Program-made: the position numbers and the translations under genes
The notes under the pieces: model-generated
What the model was told of the DNA's origin: nothing
The model's database searches: none
Seen by the model: the letters and a program-made list of their open reading frames with translations, nothing else
Shown here: positions 7,087 to 15,429 of the stretch, in pieces
Numbering within the stretch: position 1 is the stretch's first letter
Layout: each line of letters opens with the position of its first letter
Assembly (NCBI GenBank): GCA_005882715.1
Contig: VBEI01000126.1
Coordinates: forward strand, 1 to 23,873
Direction of reading: 5' to 3'
Source: Chloroflexota bacterium
GTDB taxonomy: Bacteria > Chloroflexota > Dehalococcoidia > SM23-28-2 > RBG-16-64-32
DNA: 23,873 nucleotides

Positions 7087-8460
7087 ATGGCCACCGTCAG
7101 CTCCAGGCCCGCACGCAGCACCTTCGCCTGCTCCGAGTGTGGCCACGAGAGCCCCAAGTGGCTCGGCCGCTGCCCCGGCTGCGCCTCCTGGAACACCTTC
7201 GCCGAAGTCGTTGCCCCTCAGCGCTCACCCGCCGCAGGCCGGCGCGACGGCGCTCGAACGGAGCCGGTGGAGCTGGCGAGCATGAGGGACGGGGACCAGC
7301 CGCGGCTGTCCTCCGGACTGCCCGAGTTCGACCGAGTGCTCGGCGGCGGCATCGTCGCAGCATCGCTCGTGCTCGTCGGCGGCGACCCGGGCATCGGCAA
7401 GTCGACGCTGCTCCTCCAGGTGGCCGCCGGAATCGCGAACGGCCGGGCCGTCCTCTACGTCTCGGGCGAGGAGAGCGCGGCCCAGCTCAAACTCCGCTGC
7501 GAGCGGCTCGGCCTGTCCGGCGAGGGCCTCTTCGTCCTCCCCGAGACGAACCTCGAGGAGGCGTTTCGGCGCGCCGACTCACTCGCCCCAGCTGTCCTCG
7601 TCGTCGACTCCATCCAGACGGTGTACACAGAAGCCGCTGGACAGGCGCCCGGCAGCGTCGCCCAGCTCCGCCAGTCCGCGATGGAGCTGATGCGCTGGGG
7701 CAAGACCATCGGGATCCCGGTCTTCATCATCGGCCACGTCACGAAGGACGGAGACATCGCCGGCCCCCGCCTGCTCGAGCACATCGTCGACGTCGTCCTC
7801 TATCTCGAAGGCGAGCGCTTCAGCAGCTACCGGCTTCTGCGCGGCGTAAAGAACCGCTTCGGGTCTGTCGATGAGATCGGCGTATTCGAGATGACAGGCG
7901 AGGGCATGCGAGCGGTCGAGAACCCGTCGCAGGTATTCATCGGGGAGCGCGCGCGGGACGCAGTAGGGTCCGCGATCATGGCCACGCTGGAAGGTAGCCG
8001 GCCGATGCTCGTAGAGGTCCAGGCGCTTACCAGCCCGACCGTCACGCCCGCGCCGCGCCGGACAGCCAACGGCCTCGACGTTAACCGCCTGGTCCTCGTA
8101 TCCGCGGTGCTCAGCCGCCGATTGGGCCTGCCGCTCGCCTCTCAGGACATCATCGCATCGGTCGTCGGCGGGCTGCGCGTCCGCGAGCCTGCGTCGGATC
8201 TCGCCCTCGCGCTGGCGATCGTCTCGTCGCAGCGCGATAAGCCGATCGCCGGCGATATCATCGCTCTCGGCGAAATCGGCCTCTCGGGCGAGCTTCGATC
8301 GGTCTCGCAGCTCGACCGGCGGCTGGCCGAGGCCGAGCGCTTGGGCTTCACCCGCGCGATCGTGCCCGCCTCGAACGCGAACGGTGGGCCGCAGCGAGAG
8401 GGGATCAACGTCATGCCGGCGCCTACCGTTCGAGATGCCGTAAGACTGGCGTTACCCTAA
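7087..8460 (+). CDS. radA: DNA repair protein RadA (Sms)
   Basis: The protein has 457 residues, the normal size for RadA. It is a hexameric ATPase that drives branch migration during homologous recombination and repair in the cytosol. The zinc finger is Cys15-x2-Cys18 ... Cys29-x2-Cys32. Walker A is GGDPGIGKST (98-107) and Walker B is LVVDS (Asp174). The RadA-specific KNRFG motif is at 255-259. The Lon-protease-like C-terminal domain runs from about 290 to the end. The frame is open from 6985 and there is an ATG at 7078 (three residues longer). The ATG at 7087 is preferred because a -10 box lies directly before it and the extra N-terminal residues do not look like RadA. Its TAA overlaps the ATG of the next gene by one base (TAATG), so the two are likely co-translated. 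Confidence 0.95.
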   Translation: MATVSSRPARSTFACSECGHESPKWLGRCPGCASWNTFAEVVAPQRSPAAGRRDGARTEPVELASMRDGDQPRLSSGLPEFDRVLGGGIVAASLVLVGGDPGIGKSTLLLQVAAGIANGRAVLYVSGEESAAQLKLRCERLGLSGEGLFVLPETNLEEAFRRADSLAPAVLVVDSIQTVYTEAAGQAPGSVAQLRQSAMELMRWGKTIGIPVFIIGHVTKDGDIAGPRLLEHIVDVVLYLEGERFSSYRLLRGVKNRFGSVDEIGVFEMTGEGMRAVENPSQVFIGERARDAVGSAIMATLEGSRPMLVEVQALTSPTVTPAPRRTANGLDVNRLVLVSAVLSRRLGLPLASQDIIASVVGGLRVREPASDLALALAIVSSQRDKPIAGDIIALGEIGLSGELRSVSQLDRRLAEAERLGFTRAIVPASNANGGPQREGINVMPAPTVRDAVRLALP

Positions 8461-8808
8461 TGGAACCGCTTCCCGAGGCAGTCAAGCAGTTCGTACACGA
8501 AGCGCGGGTCTGCCGCATCGCGACTGCCCGGCCGAACGGCGAGCCACATGCGATTCCCGTGTGCCCGGTGTTCGACGGCGAGGCGACAGTCTACGTCGAC
8601 ATCGGCTCCAAATACGCCAGCGCCGAAGGCGTGCGGGCCAGCGGGAAGGTTGCCGTCCTCATCGACTACTACGACGACAACTGGGCGCTCCTCAAAGGCG
8701 TCCTCCTTCGCTGCAACGCGGAGCCCGCCGAGGGCGAGGAGCAAGAGCGCGCGTGGCTTGCGGATTTACGACTGGCGGCAGTGGGGCATCACACAACCGC
8801 CGAAATGA
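8460..8808 (+). pseudogene. Pyridoxamine 5'-phosphate oxidase-fold protein, internally deleted and frameshifted
   Basis: The first about 98 codons from the ATG at 8460 read as a typical PNPOx-like split-barrel flavin-binding protein: LPEAVKQFVHEARVCRIATA, then GEPHAIPVCPVFDGEATVYV, then KVAVLIDYYDDNW and GVLLRCNAEP. After EEQERAW (about 8757) the frame stops making sense. One frame over, the sequence reads LRIYDWRQWGITQPPK and stops at 8808, a convincing natural C-terminus for this family. About 30 residues of the normal middle are missing between the two parts and the frame has changed. Read without correction, the frame runs on to 8951 across the opposite-strand amidohydrolase gene, giving a false tail. 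It overlaps the radA stop by one base. It could instead be a sequence or assembly error. Confidence 0.75.
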
Positions 8809-8830
8809 GTCTGAATAGGAGAAGGCAGTC

Positions 8831-9673
8831 TCAGATAGATACACTTAGCAGCTTGGCCGCGTTTTCAATAAGGATCTTCCTGCTCACTTCCTCAGAGAAC
8901 CCAAGCCCCTCAAAATCGCGAAGCCAGCGTTCAGGGTTGATGACCGGATAGTCCGAGCCGAAGAGCACCTTGTCCTGTATCAGCGTCTTCGCGTACTGGA
9001 CGAGCGACGGCTGAAAGTACTTGGGCGACCAGCCTGATAGGTCCATGTAGACGTTCGGCTTGTGCACGAGCATCGCCAACTGTTCTTCCTGCCATGGCCA
9101 GGACGGGTGCGCCATGATGATCCTGAGGTCCGGAAAATCGGCCGCGACGTCATCGACATATGGGATTGGCCGGCTGAACTTCAACTTGATACCGCCGCCG
9201 CCCGGCCGCCCTGCACCTACCCCGGTCGTGCCCGTGTGAAATAGGACGACGAGACCGAGTTCCTGTGCGGTGCCCCAAAGGGGGTAGAAGCGCTCGTCGT
9301 TCGCGTAGAACTGTTGCATGTTCGGCATGAATTTCAGGCCACGCAGCCCCAGCTCCGCGCAGCGCTGCGACTCCTTGACGGCCGCCCTTCCCTTCCACGG
9401 GTCGACGCTGCCGAACCCGATGAACTGCTTTGGATGCTGTTCCATCAGCCCGGCAAAGTAGTCGTTTGGCGTGGGCGGCCGGCCTGTCGCGGTCTCGGAA
9501 TCGATATCGAAGACGACGGCCATCATGTCCAGCGAGGCGTAGTACTCCGCCACTTCTTGAGCGGACGCCGGTGGGGGGCCGGTCCGGAAATACTGCTGCG
9601 CCTCCTTCGAAGACGTCAGGGACTCCCCGCTCGGATTCGGCGGGTGCACGTGGACATCGATCGCTCTGGTCAA
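8831..9673 (-). CDS. Amidohydrolase family protein (ACMSD-like, metal-dependent TIM barrel)
   Basis: The protein has 280 residues. It begins IDVHVHPP, the metal-binding HxH motif on strand 1. A lysine/His region follows (GLKFMPNMQQFY, then LVVLFHTGTTG), then MAHPSWPW (a metal/substrate His) and FGSDYPV with the catalytic Asp near the end. This is the Amidohydro_2 pattern of ACMSD-type decarboxylases and hydrolases; the substrate is unknown. The start is a TTG (9673), 16 bp after the rodA stop and on the same strand, with no obvious Shine-Dalgarno site. It therefore probably rides on the mre-rod transcript, though no role in wall growth is evident. It converges on the broken oxidase-like gene with only 22 bp between, and no terminator is visible. 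Confidence 0.88.
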   Translation of the reverse strand: MTRAIDVHVHPPNPSGESLTSSKEAQQYFRTGPPPASAQEVAEYYASLDMMAVVFDIDSETATGRPPTPNDYFAGLMEQHPKQFIGFGSVDPWKGRAAVKESQRCAELGLRGLKFMPNMQQFYANDERFYPLWGTAQELGLVVLFHTGTTGVGAGRPGGGGIKLKFSRPIPYVDDVAADFPDLRIIMAHPSWPWQEEQLAMLVHKPNVYMDLSGWSPKYFQPSLVQYAKTLIQDKVLFGSDYPVINPERWLRDFEGLGFSEEVSRKILIENAAKLLSVSI

Positions 9674-9689
9674 GTAGTCGGCTCTTACG

Positions 9690-10802
9690 CTAAAATTCGA
9701 GCTTCCGGTGCCGAAGGACGATTCCCTCGAGTAAGCCCAGCGCGGCGAACAGCATGAGGAGCGAGCTACCCCCTTGGCTCACAAACGGCAAGGGGATGCC
9801 GGTCACCGGCACGATGCGAATATTGACTGCGATGTTGATGAACACCTGGAACAGGATCATCATCACGATGCCGGTCGCAATCAGCCGCCCGAACTGATCG
9901 CTCGAGATCGAAGCCGCGCGGATTCCGCGGAACAAGAGCAAGGTAAAGAGCGCGAGAAGCACGATCGCTCCCACCAGGCCCAGCTCCTCACCGAGGACGG
10001 AGAATATGTAGTCCGTCGTCGAAGTCTGGAGAAACCCAAGCTGATTTTGGGAGCCCTGAGTGAGACCCTTCCCGAGAATGCCACCGGAGCCGATGCCAAT
10101 CTCGCCCTGCAAGATATTAAAGCCACCGCCGAGTGGGTCTGAGTTCGGGTCGAAGAACAGCCTGATTCGCTCTCGCTGATACTCTCCCAGGACCACGAGC
10201 ATACCGAAAGGGACCAGCGAGAACGCGATACCACCGAGCGCCAGGACGTGCCGCAGCGGGACGCCGGCCATCAGGACCATGCCCACCCAGACGGCGCCGA
10301 AGACCATGGCTGATCCCATGTCTGGTTCTGCTAGGACCAGCGCGGCCGGCACTGCCGCCATCGCTAGCGAGATCAGGAAGACCCTGGTTTCCCGTATGTG
10401 CGCTTGGCGGTCTGCAAGATAGCGGGCAAGGGCGATGATGACAAAGAGCTTCGCTATCTCGGACGCCTGTATCTGCTGACCGGCAAAAGTGAACCAGCGT
10501 CGCGACCCGAACGCGGAATCACCGATGAAGATTACGGCCACGAGCATAAGCACGGCCAGCGCATAGAGACCCACCGCCATCTGACCGAACACGCGGTAGT
10601 CCAGCCAGGCAACAGCAAACATGACGCACAGCCCGAATATGGCAAACATCAGCTGCTTGGTGAGGGGGTGGGCTAAATTCACACCGCCCGGGTGTTCGCT
10701 CAATTGCGCGCTATAGATCAGCAAAGCGCCGTACGCTACAAGGGCCGTTGCAAACAGGAGGAGCAGAAAGTCAAAATGCCGGGCGGCCCTACTGTCAATC
10801 AT
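9690..10802 (-). CDS. rodA: Rod shape-determining protein RodA, peptidoglycan glycosyltransferase (SEDS)
   Basis: The protein has 370 residues and about ten membrane segments. RodA polymerises lipid II into glycan strands during side-wall growth, with PBP2 as partner. SEDS hallmarks are AEPDMGSAMV (158-167), the loop GSGGILGKGLTQGSQNQLGF (238-257), the catalytic Asp264 in STTDYIFSVLGEELG, and VPVTGIPLPFVSQGGSSLL (331-349). The frame is open upstream to 10958, but that part is Arg-rich antisense-like sequence. The ATG at 10802 overlaps the PBP2 stop as ATGA and leads directly into a hydrophobic first helix, so it is chosen. It is the fifth gene of the operon. Confidence 0.95.
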   Translation of the reverse strand: MIDSRAARHFDFLLLLFATALVAYGALLIYSAQLSEHPGGVNLAHPLTKQLMFAIFGLCVMFAVAWLDYRVFGQMAVGLYALAVLMLVAVIFIGDSAFGSRRWFTFAGQQIQASEIAKLFVIIALARYLADRQAHIRETRVFLISLAMAAVPAALVLAEPDMGSAMVFGAVWVGMVLMAGVPLRHVLALGGIAFSLVPFGMLVVLGEYQRERIRLFFDPNSDPLGGGFNILQGEIGIGSGGILGKGLTQGSQNQLGFLQTSTTDYIFSVLGEELGLVGAIVLLALFTLLLFRGIRAASISSDQFGRLIATGIVMMILFQVFINIAVNIRIVPVTGIPLPFVSQGGSSLLMLFAALGLLEGIVLRHRKLEF

Positions 10803-12709
10803 GGGCGGTTTACCTGCTGGGCCAGCTTCGGCGCGTTGAAGTAGTAATCGAGGATCTTGGCTGCCGCCGGCGAAGCGTCGTTTCCGCCGCTCCCCCGCTG
10901 TACAAATACGACGATCGCGATCTGAGGGTCGTTGTAGGGAGCGAAGCCGACGAACCAACCGTGTGTTGCGTACTTCCCGTTGGACAGTCGCGGCCCGAAT
11001 TCTGCGGTGCCGGTCTTGCCCGCAACGTCGACGCCTGGGATCGCCGCGTTCTTCGCAACGCCTTTCGTCACAGACTGCCGCATAGCGGCGCGCAATGTGC
11101 CAAGGTTCTCTGCACTGACAGGGACATTCCTGCGTACACTCTTCTCAGTCGCCTGCAACACGTTCCCGCGACTGTCCTGGAAGTCCTTGACGATTCGGGG
11201 GGTCAACAATTCGCCGCCGTTGGCGACCGCCGAGATTGCCGTGAGAACTTGAAGAGGAGTCGCCGCGACGTAGCCTTGCCCAATGCCGTAGTTGTAGGTG
11301 TCGCCCAGCGTCCATGGCTCGCCGATCGTCTCCTGTTTCCAGGCGGCATCCGGGACGAGCCCCGAGGACTCACCTGGAAGATCGACACCCGTTGGCTCGC
11401 CGAAGCCGAACGCCCGTGCGTATTGCGCGACCTTGTCCTCACCGAGCCCGCGGAACCCTTCGTCCGCCTTTCCGCCGGCGAGATAGTAGAAGTAGACGTT
11501 CGAGGACATCGCGATGCCGCCGTAGAAATCCAGTGGCCCCAGAGAGGCCCAGTCCGGGTAGACGTACACCACGTTGGGATCGAACTCATTTTCGACAGTG
11601 ATATAGCCGCGGCTCGTAATCGTTGTCCAGGGCGCAGCGACTCCTTCTTGGAGCGCGCCGGCGCCGACGATGGTCTTGAAGGTACTTCCGGGAGGATACC
11701 TGTCGGCGACGAGATGATTCACGAGCGGTTTTCCGGGTGAATCGACCAGCGCCGCTAGGTCCTGGTCTGATATTGGCCCAGAAAAGACGTTGCTGTCGAA
11801 GCCCGGCCACGAAACCATGGCAAGCAGCTCGCCAGTCTTGACGTCCATTACGGCCGCCGCCGCGTTGTCGGAACCTGCCGCATATTCGTTCAAGACTTCG
11901 GCGGTCTTGCGTTGCAGGTCCACATCTATGCTCAATTGCAGGTTTGACCCGTCGATGGGACGGCGTTCCGAGATCACCTTTAGCTCTCGACCTGTGGAGT
12001 CAACTTCGATCAGCTTTTTGCCGGGCTTCCCTCTCAACGCCGACTCGTAGCTCGATTCGACTCCGCTTTTGCCGATAAAGTCTCGGAGCAAGTAGTCCTT
12101 ATCCTGAAGCTCCGCGTACTCTTCCGGCGAGATGGGACCGACATAACCGAGAACGTGCGAAAGCAGGGAACCGGAGAGGTAGCGTCTTGAGGGCTCCGTG
12201 ATTACTTGGAGGCCGGCGGCATGGGGGGCAAGCTCCCGGAGTACGAGTGCGGTATCGTGGTCGATATCCTGTTTGATAACCACTGGGGTGAACTCCCCCC
12301 GCGCTGTTACGCCCTCGCGCACTTTCTTGTCGATCTCCTCAACTGGGACACCCGTTACGCCGGACAGAAGCCGGTAAACGCTCGCCTCGCCACGTTCGGG
12401 AAGGTCGCCGGGCATGATTGCGGCCGAGAATCGAGCGGAGTTTTCGACAAGAGGTTGTCCGTTGCGGTCGCTAATCAGCCCGCGAGCCGCGGGTAGCGGC
12501 ACCTCGCGCAGGGCATTGATTTCGGCCCGTTCTTTAAACTCCGATCCCCGTAGTACTTGGAGGTTGACAAGCTGAAGAATAAGCGCGCCGAACATTAAGA
12601 TGATCAGCGCGCGAAGTATGGCGAACGCCGCCGGACTGCCGCGGGTCCGGTCTCGTTCAACCTTGGGCTTGGCGCTTCGCCAGCGTCTGCGCTCCCTAAA
12701 GAGTCCCAT
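10799..12709 (-). CDS. mrdA: Penicillin-binding protein 2 (peptidoglycan transpeptidase of the elongasome)
   Basis: The protein has 636 residues. It is a class B PBP that cross-links glycan made by RodA. A short basic N-terminus is followed by one membrane helix (about 29-50). The PBP dimerisation domain covers about 70-235, including LPAARGLISDRNGQPL and VLGYVGPISPEEY. The transpeptidase domain has PPGSTFK with Ser342 and Lys345, SSN at 402-404, and KTGTAEF starting at Lys565, so all three active-site motifs are intact. The frame also allows a TTG one codon upstream (12712). The ATG at 12709 is preferred, with AAGGAG three bases before that TTG-ATG pair. It lies 18 bp after mreD and overlaps rodA by 4 bp. 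Confidence 0.95.
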   Translation of the reverse strand: MGLFRERRRWRSAKPKVERDRTRGSPAAFAILRALIILMFGALILQLVNLQVLRGSEFKERAEINALREVPLPAARGLISDRNGQPLVENSARFSAAIMPGDLPERGEASVYRLLSGVTGVPVEEIDKKVREGVTARGEFTPVVIKQDIDHDTALVLRELAPHAAGLQVITEPSRRYLSGSLLSHVLGYVGPISPEEYAELQDKDYLLRDFIGKSGVESSYESALRGKPGKKLIEVDSTGRELKVISERRPIDGSNLQLSIDVDLQRKTAEVLNEYAAGSDNAAAAVMDVKTGELLAMVSWPGFDSNVFSGPISDQDLAALVDSPGKPLVNHLVADRYPPGSTFKTIVGAGALQEGVAAPWTTITSRGYITVENEFDPNVVYVYPDWASLGPLDFYGGIAMSSNVYFYYLAGGKADEGFRGLGEDKVAQYARAFGFGEPTGVDLPGESSGLVPDAAWKQETIGEPWTLGDTYNYGIGQGYVAATPLQVLTAISAVANGGELLTPRIVKDFQDSRGNVLQATEKSVRRNVPVSAENLGTLRAAMRQSVTKGVAKNAAIPGVDVAGKTGTAEFGPRLSNGKYATHGWFVGFAPYNDPQIAIVVFVQRGSGGNDASPAAAKILDYYFNAPKLAQQVNRP

Positions 12710-12727
12710 CAACTCCTTCGTGCGCCA

Positions 12728-13249
12728 TTACAACGGCGAGGTCAGTCTTCGCGTTCCGATTGCGCCGAGCCTCCGCTGGGCGCTCAATATGTGAACAGGC
12801 AGGTAGACGAGAGGTGTGAAGAGCGCATTGACCAGGCACCCCGGGAGTACGACCCGCACTATCGAATCGCTCCAGACCATCGACTGTCCCGTCCCGGCGA
12901 GCACGATCATGTTGATGATACCGTATCCGAGGCTACCCAACGCAACCACAGCAATAGTAGGCAAGAATTCAGTATCCACCGCTCTGATCCGTGTGGCCGC
13001 AGCCAGAAGCACGATCGGCGTCAGGGCCAATATAGACATGCCGAGAGGATCGCTCGTCGCGAGGTCTTTGATAAGGCCAGCCAGTGGCGCAACTATAGCC
13101 GCTTCTTCGTGGCCGCGGACGACTGCCCAAGCGGCGACGAAGACCAGAACAAAGTCCGGCGTCACGCCGAGTATTTCAATGTACGGCATAACAGACACAT
13201 GGAGTACAGCTAAGAGCTCGGCCACACCAACTGCGATTACGTACTTCAC
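12728..13249 (-). CDS. mreD: Rod shape-determining membrane protein MreD
   Basis: The protein has 173 residues with five or six membrane helices, the usual MreD size and profile. PYIEILGVTPDFVLVFVAAWAV (residues 22-43) matches the family's P-x-L-x(5)PDxxL pattern, followed by GLIKDLATSDPLGMSIL, the typical G-x(2)-D-x(6)-LG segment. The start is a GTG overlapping the mreC stop as GTGA (13246-13249), so translation is coupled. MreD links MreC to the RodA-PBP2 complex in the membrane. Identity rests on both pattern and position. Confidence 0.92.
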   Translation of the reverse strand: MKYVIAVGVAELLAVLHVSVMPYIEILGVTPDFVLVFVAAWAVVRGHEEAAIVAPLAGLIKDLATSDPLGMSILALTPIVLLAAATRIRAVDTEFLPTIAVVALGSLGYGIINMIVLAGTGQSMVWSDSIVRVVLPGCLVNALFTPLVYLPVHILSAQRRLGAIGTRRLTSPL

Positions 13250-14205
13250 TGGGGTGATAGCCTTGCCGGTTTGAAGCTAAGGAGCACAAGCACAGTATCG
13301 AGCGTGGATAGATTCGCGGCGGGCTTCAGCGTCGCCTTTGTAAACGGCGACTGTGGTCGCTGTTCCACGCCCTGAACACTGCCAATAAGTAATTCACGCG
13401 GGTAGTTGCCGCCAAGACCGGAGGTTGTGACAAGGCTGCCCTCCGCCAGTGACGTATCGGGAGGCAGAAGGTCCAGGATCAGCTCGTGTTTAAGGTCGCC
13501 CTCTGCGACTCCGCGTACGGGAGTAGGCATGGGGGTCGGCGAGGGAGGCGGAGGCGCCCCCGTGGGCGCAGGGGACGAAGTGGGTGGCGCTGGCGTTGGC
13601 GCGGCGGGCGTGGTCGTCACATCGGGCGTGGGCGTGGGTGCGCCCGCTTGCGGCTGCGCTGCCCCGGGGATTACTTGAGCGTTTACGCTGCTGTCTGGGT
13701 CCGTAACGAGCTGGACCCAGGAGAAATCGTTGAACGCGCGGGAAACCGTCCCGACGAGGCTGCCGCTGCGTGAGAGTACGACCATACCTTCGTCAAGACC
13801 GTCCTTCGACCCGCGATCAATGGCGATCATCCGCTTGAGCCCAGAAGTGTCCTCCGACATCACATTTGCCACCAAGAGTTGGTCCTCAGGCCGCGCTTGC
13901 TTGACCTTTAGGGCGTCTTCAAGCTCGCGTACGCGCTGCTCCGCGTTTTGTTGCGAGGCAACTGCGTTCTGAAGCTTTTCGATCTGATCTCGCAGGTCTT
14001 TGTTCTCGCGGACGATATCTCCCCTGTCGGTGATGCCCTTGAAGAAGTCGTCCACCGGCCTCGCCGCATTGCGTAGACGCGACGCAAGTGGCGTTGTGGC
14101 CGTCAACGAGAGGTTCTGGACCGGATCGAGCGCTCGTCTTTCGGAAAAGACGATGCCGACGAGGCTAATTACGGTAACTGCCGCGAGCCACCAGACTAGA
14201 CGCAT
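13246..14205 (-). CDS. mreC: Rod shape-determining protein MreC with Pro/Thr/Ala-rich insert
   Basis: The protein has 319 residues. One N-terminal membrane helix (3-20) and a coiled coil (about 62-105, ENKDLRDQIEKLQN...) are followed by the two beta-barrel domains. The first has IAIDRGSKDGLDEGMVVLS...LVGTVS and VQLVTDPDSSVNAQV; the second has SLVTTSGLGGNYPRELLIGSV. MreC activates PBP2 from the outer side of the membrane. The odd feature is a low-complexity stretch at residues 181-230, mostly Pro, Thr, Ala and Ser (TPTPDVTTTPAAPTPAPPTS and similar), placed between the two barrel domains where most MreC proteins have a short loop. The gene follows mreB by 66 bp. Confidence 0.95.
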   Translation of the reverse strand: MRLVWWLAAVTVISLVGIVFSERRALDPVQNLSLTATTPLASRLRNAARPVDDFFKGITDRGDIVRENKDLRDQIEKLQNAVASQQNAEQRVRELEDALKVKQARPEDQLLVANVMSEDTSGLKRMIAIDRGSKDGLDEGMVVLSRSGSLVGTVSRAFNDFSWVQLVTDPDSSVNAQVIPGAAQPQAGAPTPTPDVTTTPAAPTPAPPTSSPAPTGAPPPPSPTPMPTPVRGVAEGDLKHELILDLLPPDTSLAEGSLVTTSGLGGNYPRELLIGSVQGVEQRPQSPFTKATLKPAANLSTLDTVLVLLSFKPARLSPQ

Positions 14206-14271
14206 CGTGCTCTTCTGGGTCTGCCCCAGCTCCCGCTCGTCAACAACCGGTGGCGCGCCCCCTGCCTACCC

Positions 14272-15336
14272 CTAGCGCGGCGCCTTTCTAGTGTTGAGCC
14301 GCGCTTGCAGCTTTTGGAGGATCGCCGCCTCCTCGAGCACTTCGGCTGCGCCCCGCACAACACACGTTAGCGGCTCTTCCGCCACGTATACCGGAAAGCG
14401 CGTCTCCTGCGCGAGCCTTCGGTCAAGCCCCCTCAAAAGAGCACCTCCCCCGGCCAGGATTATGCCAGTGCTCATGATATCGGCGACGAGCTCGGGCGGC
14501 GTAATCTCGATGGTCTGCCGCACAGACTCGACGATTGCGTTGACTGAGCTGGAGAGCGCGTCTCGAATCTCCACACTGCTCACCTCGACCGCCTTTGGCA
14601 GGCCTGTCGCCAGATCGCGGCCCTTCAGCTCTATTGTGATTTCACGCTCCAGCGGGTACGCTGAGCCGGCCTCGATTTTTACCTCTTCCGCCGTGCGCTC
14701 GCCGATAAGCATATTGTGGACCTGGCGGGCATAGGACACGATTTCGGCGTCCATCTCGTCGCCGGCCGTGCGGATCGATGTGGCGACCACGATCCCGCCC
14801 ATAGAAATGACAGCCACTTCAGTGGTCCCGCCGCCGATATCGACGATCATCGAGCCGCCGGGTTCCATCACGGGGAGCCCGGCGCCGATTGCCGCCGCCA
14901 TCGGCTCCTCGACGAGATACGCGTTGCGCGCTCCGGCGTTGAGGGCCGCGTCGTGTACTGCCCTCTTCTCGACCTCCGTCACGCCGGAAGGGATCCCAAC
15001 AGAAACACGCGGCCTGGGCAGGCCGAAGCCGAAGTGGTCATGTACCGAGCGAATGAAGTAGTGGAGCATCTTCTCGGTCACGCTGAAGTCGGAAATGACG
15101 CCGTCTCGAAGCGGCCGAACGGCAACGATATCTGCCGGAGTGCGGCCGACCATGCGCTTCGCCTCTACACCAATCGCCAGTATCTTCTTGTTTATGCGGT
15201 CGATGGCGACGACCGAGGGCTCATCGATGACGATCCCTCGTCCCTTAACCATCACCAAGGTGTTAGCCGTTCCCAGGTCTATGGCTATGTCATGAGAAAA
15301 TATGCCGAGGACGGCGTTGAACGGATTTAGGGGCAA
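14272..15336 (-). CDS. mreB: Rod shape-determining protein MreB (bacterial actin)
   Basis: The protein has 354 residues. It is an actin-like ATPase whose filaments on the inner membrane face guide wall synthesis. Nucleotide-binding motifs are intact: IAIDLGTANTLV near the N-terminus, IVDIGGGTTEVAVISMGG for phosphate 2, and GIILAGGGALLRGLD for the adenosine site. The N-terminus (PLNPFNAVLGIFSHD) is amphipathic/hydrophobic and could insert in the membrane. The start is a TTG at 15336, with GGGAGG ending 5 bp before it; no ATG occurs in frame until residue 29, inside the fold. A good promoter lies about 50-80 bp upstream, and this is the first gene of the operon. Confidence 0.96.
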   Translation of the reverse strand: MPLNPFNAVLGIFSHDIAIDLGTANTLVMVKGRGIVIDEPSVVAIDRINKKILAIGVEAKRMVGRTPADIVAVRPLRDGVISDFSVTEKMLHYFIRSVHDHFGFGLPRPRVSVGIPSGVTEVEKRAVHDAALNAGARNAYLVEEPMAAAIGAGLPVMEPGGSMIVDIGGGTTEVAVISMGGIVVATSIRTAGDEMDAEIVSYARQVHNMLIGERTAEEVKIEAGSAYPLEREITIELKGRDLATGLPKAVEVSSVEIRDALSSSVNAIVESVRQTIEITPPELVADIMSTGIILAGGGALLRGLDRRLAQETRFPVYVAEEPLTCVVRGAAEVLEEAAILQKLQARLNTRKAPR

Positions 15337-15389
15337 TCTCGCCTCCCGGTCATTACACCTACCTCTCCGGCAGGCGGATAGACTAGCGC

Positions 15390-15419
15390 ATTATACCTAA
15401 CGTGTAGCAAGCCTTGCAA
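15390..15419 (-). promoter_or_regulatory. Promoter of the mre operon (TTGCAA - 18 bp - TATAAT)
   Basis: On the minus strand, TTGCAA (15419-15414) and a perfect TATAAT (15395-15390) are 18 bp apart. Transcription would start near 15383, giving a leader of about 47 nt that contains the GGGAGG ribosome site of mreB. It lies in the 93-bp gap between the nuclease gene and mreB and is the clearest sigma-70-type promoter in the window. Confidence 0.7.
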
Positions 15420-15429
15420 AAGTAGGGCG

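Noticed and set aside
10803..10958. Longer N-terminus for RodA
   Set aside because: The extra 52 residues are Arg-rich sequence read from inside the PBP2 gene; the ATG at 10802 overlaps the PBP2 stop and begins at the first helix.
10748..11740. A 330-residue open frame on the plus strand
   Set aside because: Antisense to mrdA, whose three active-site motifs prove the other strand.
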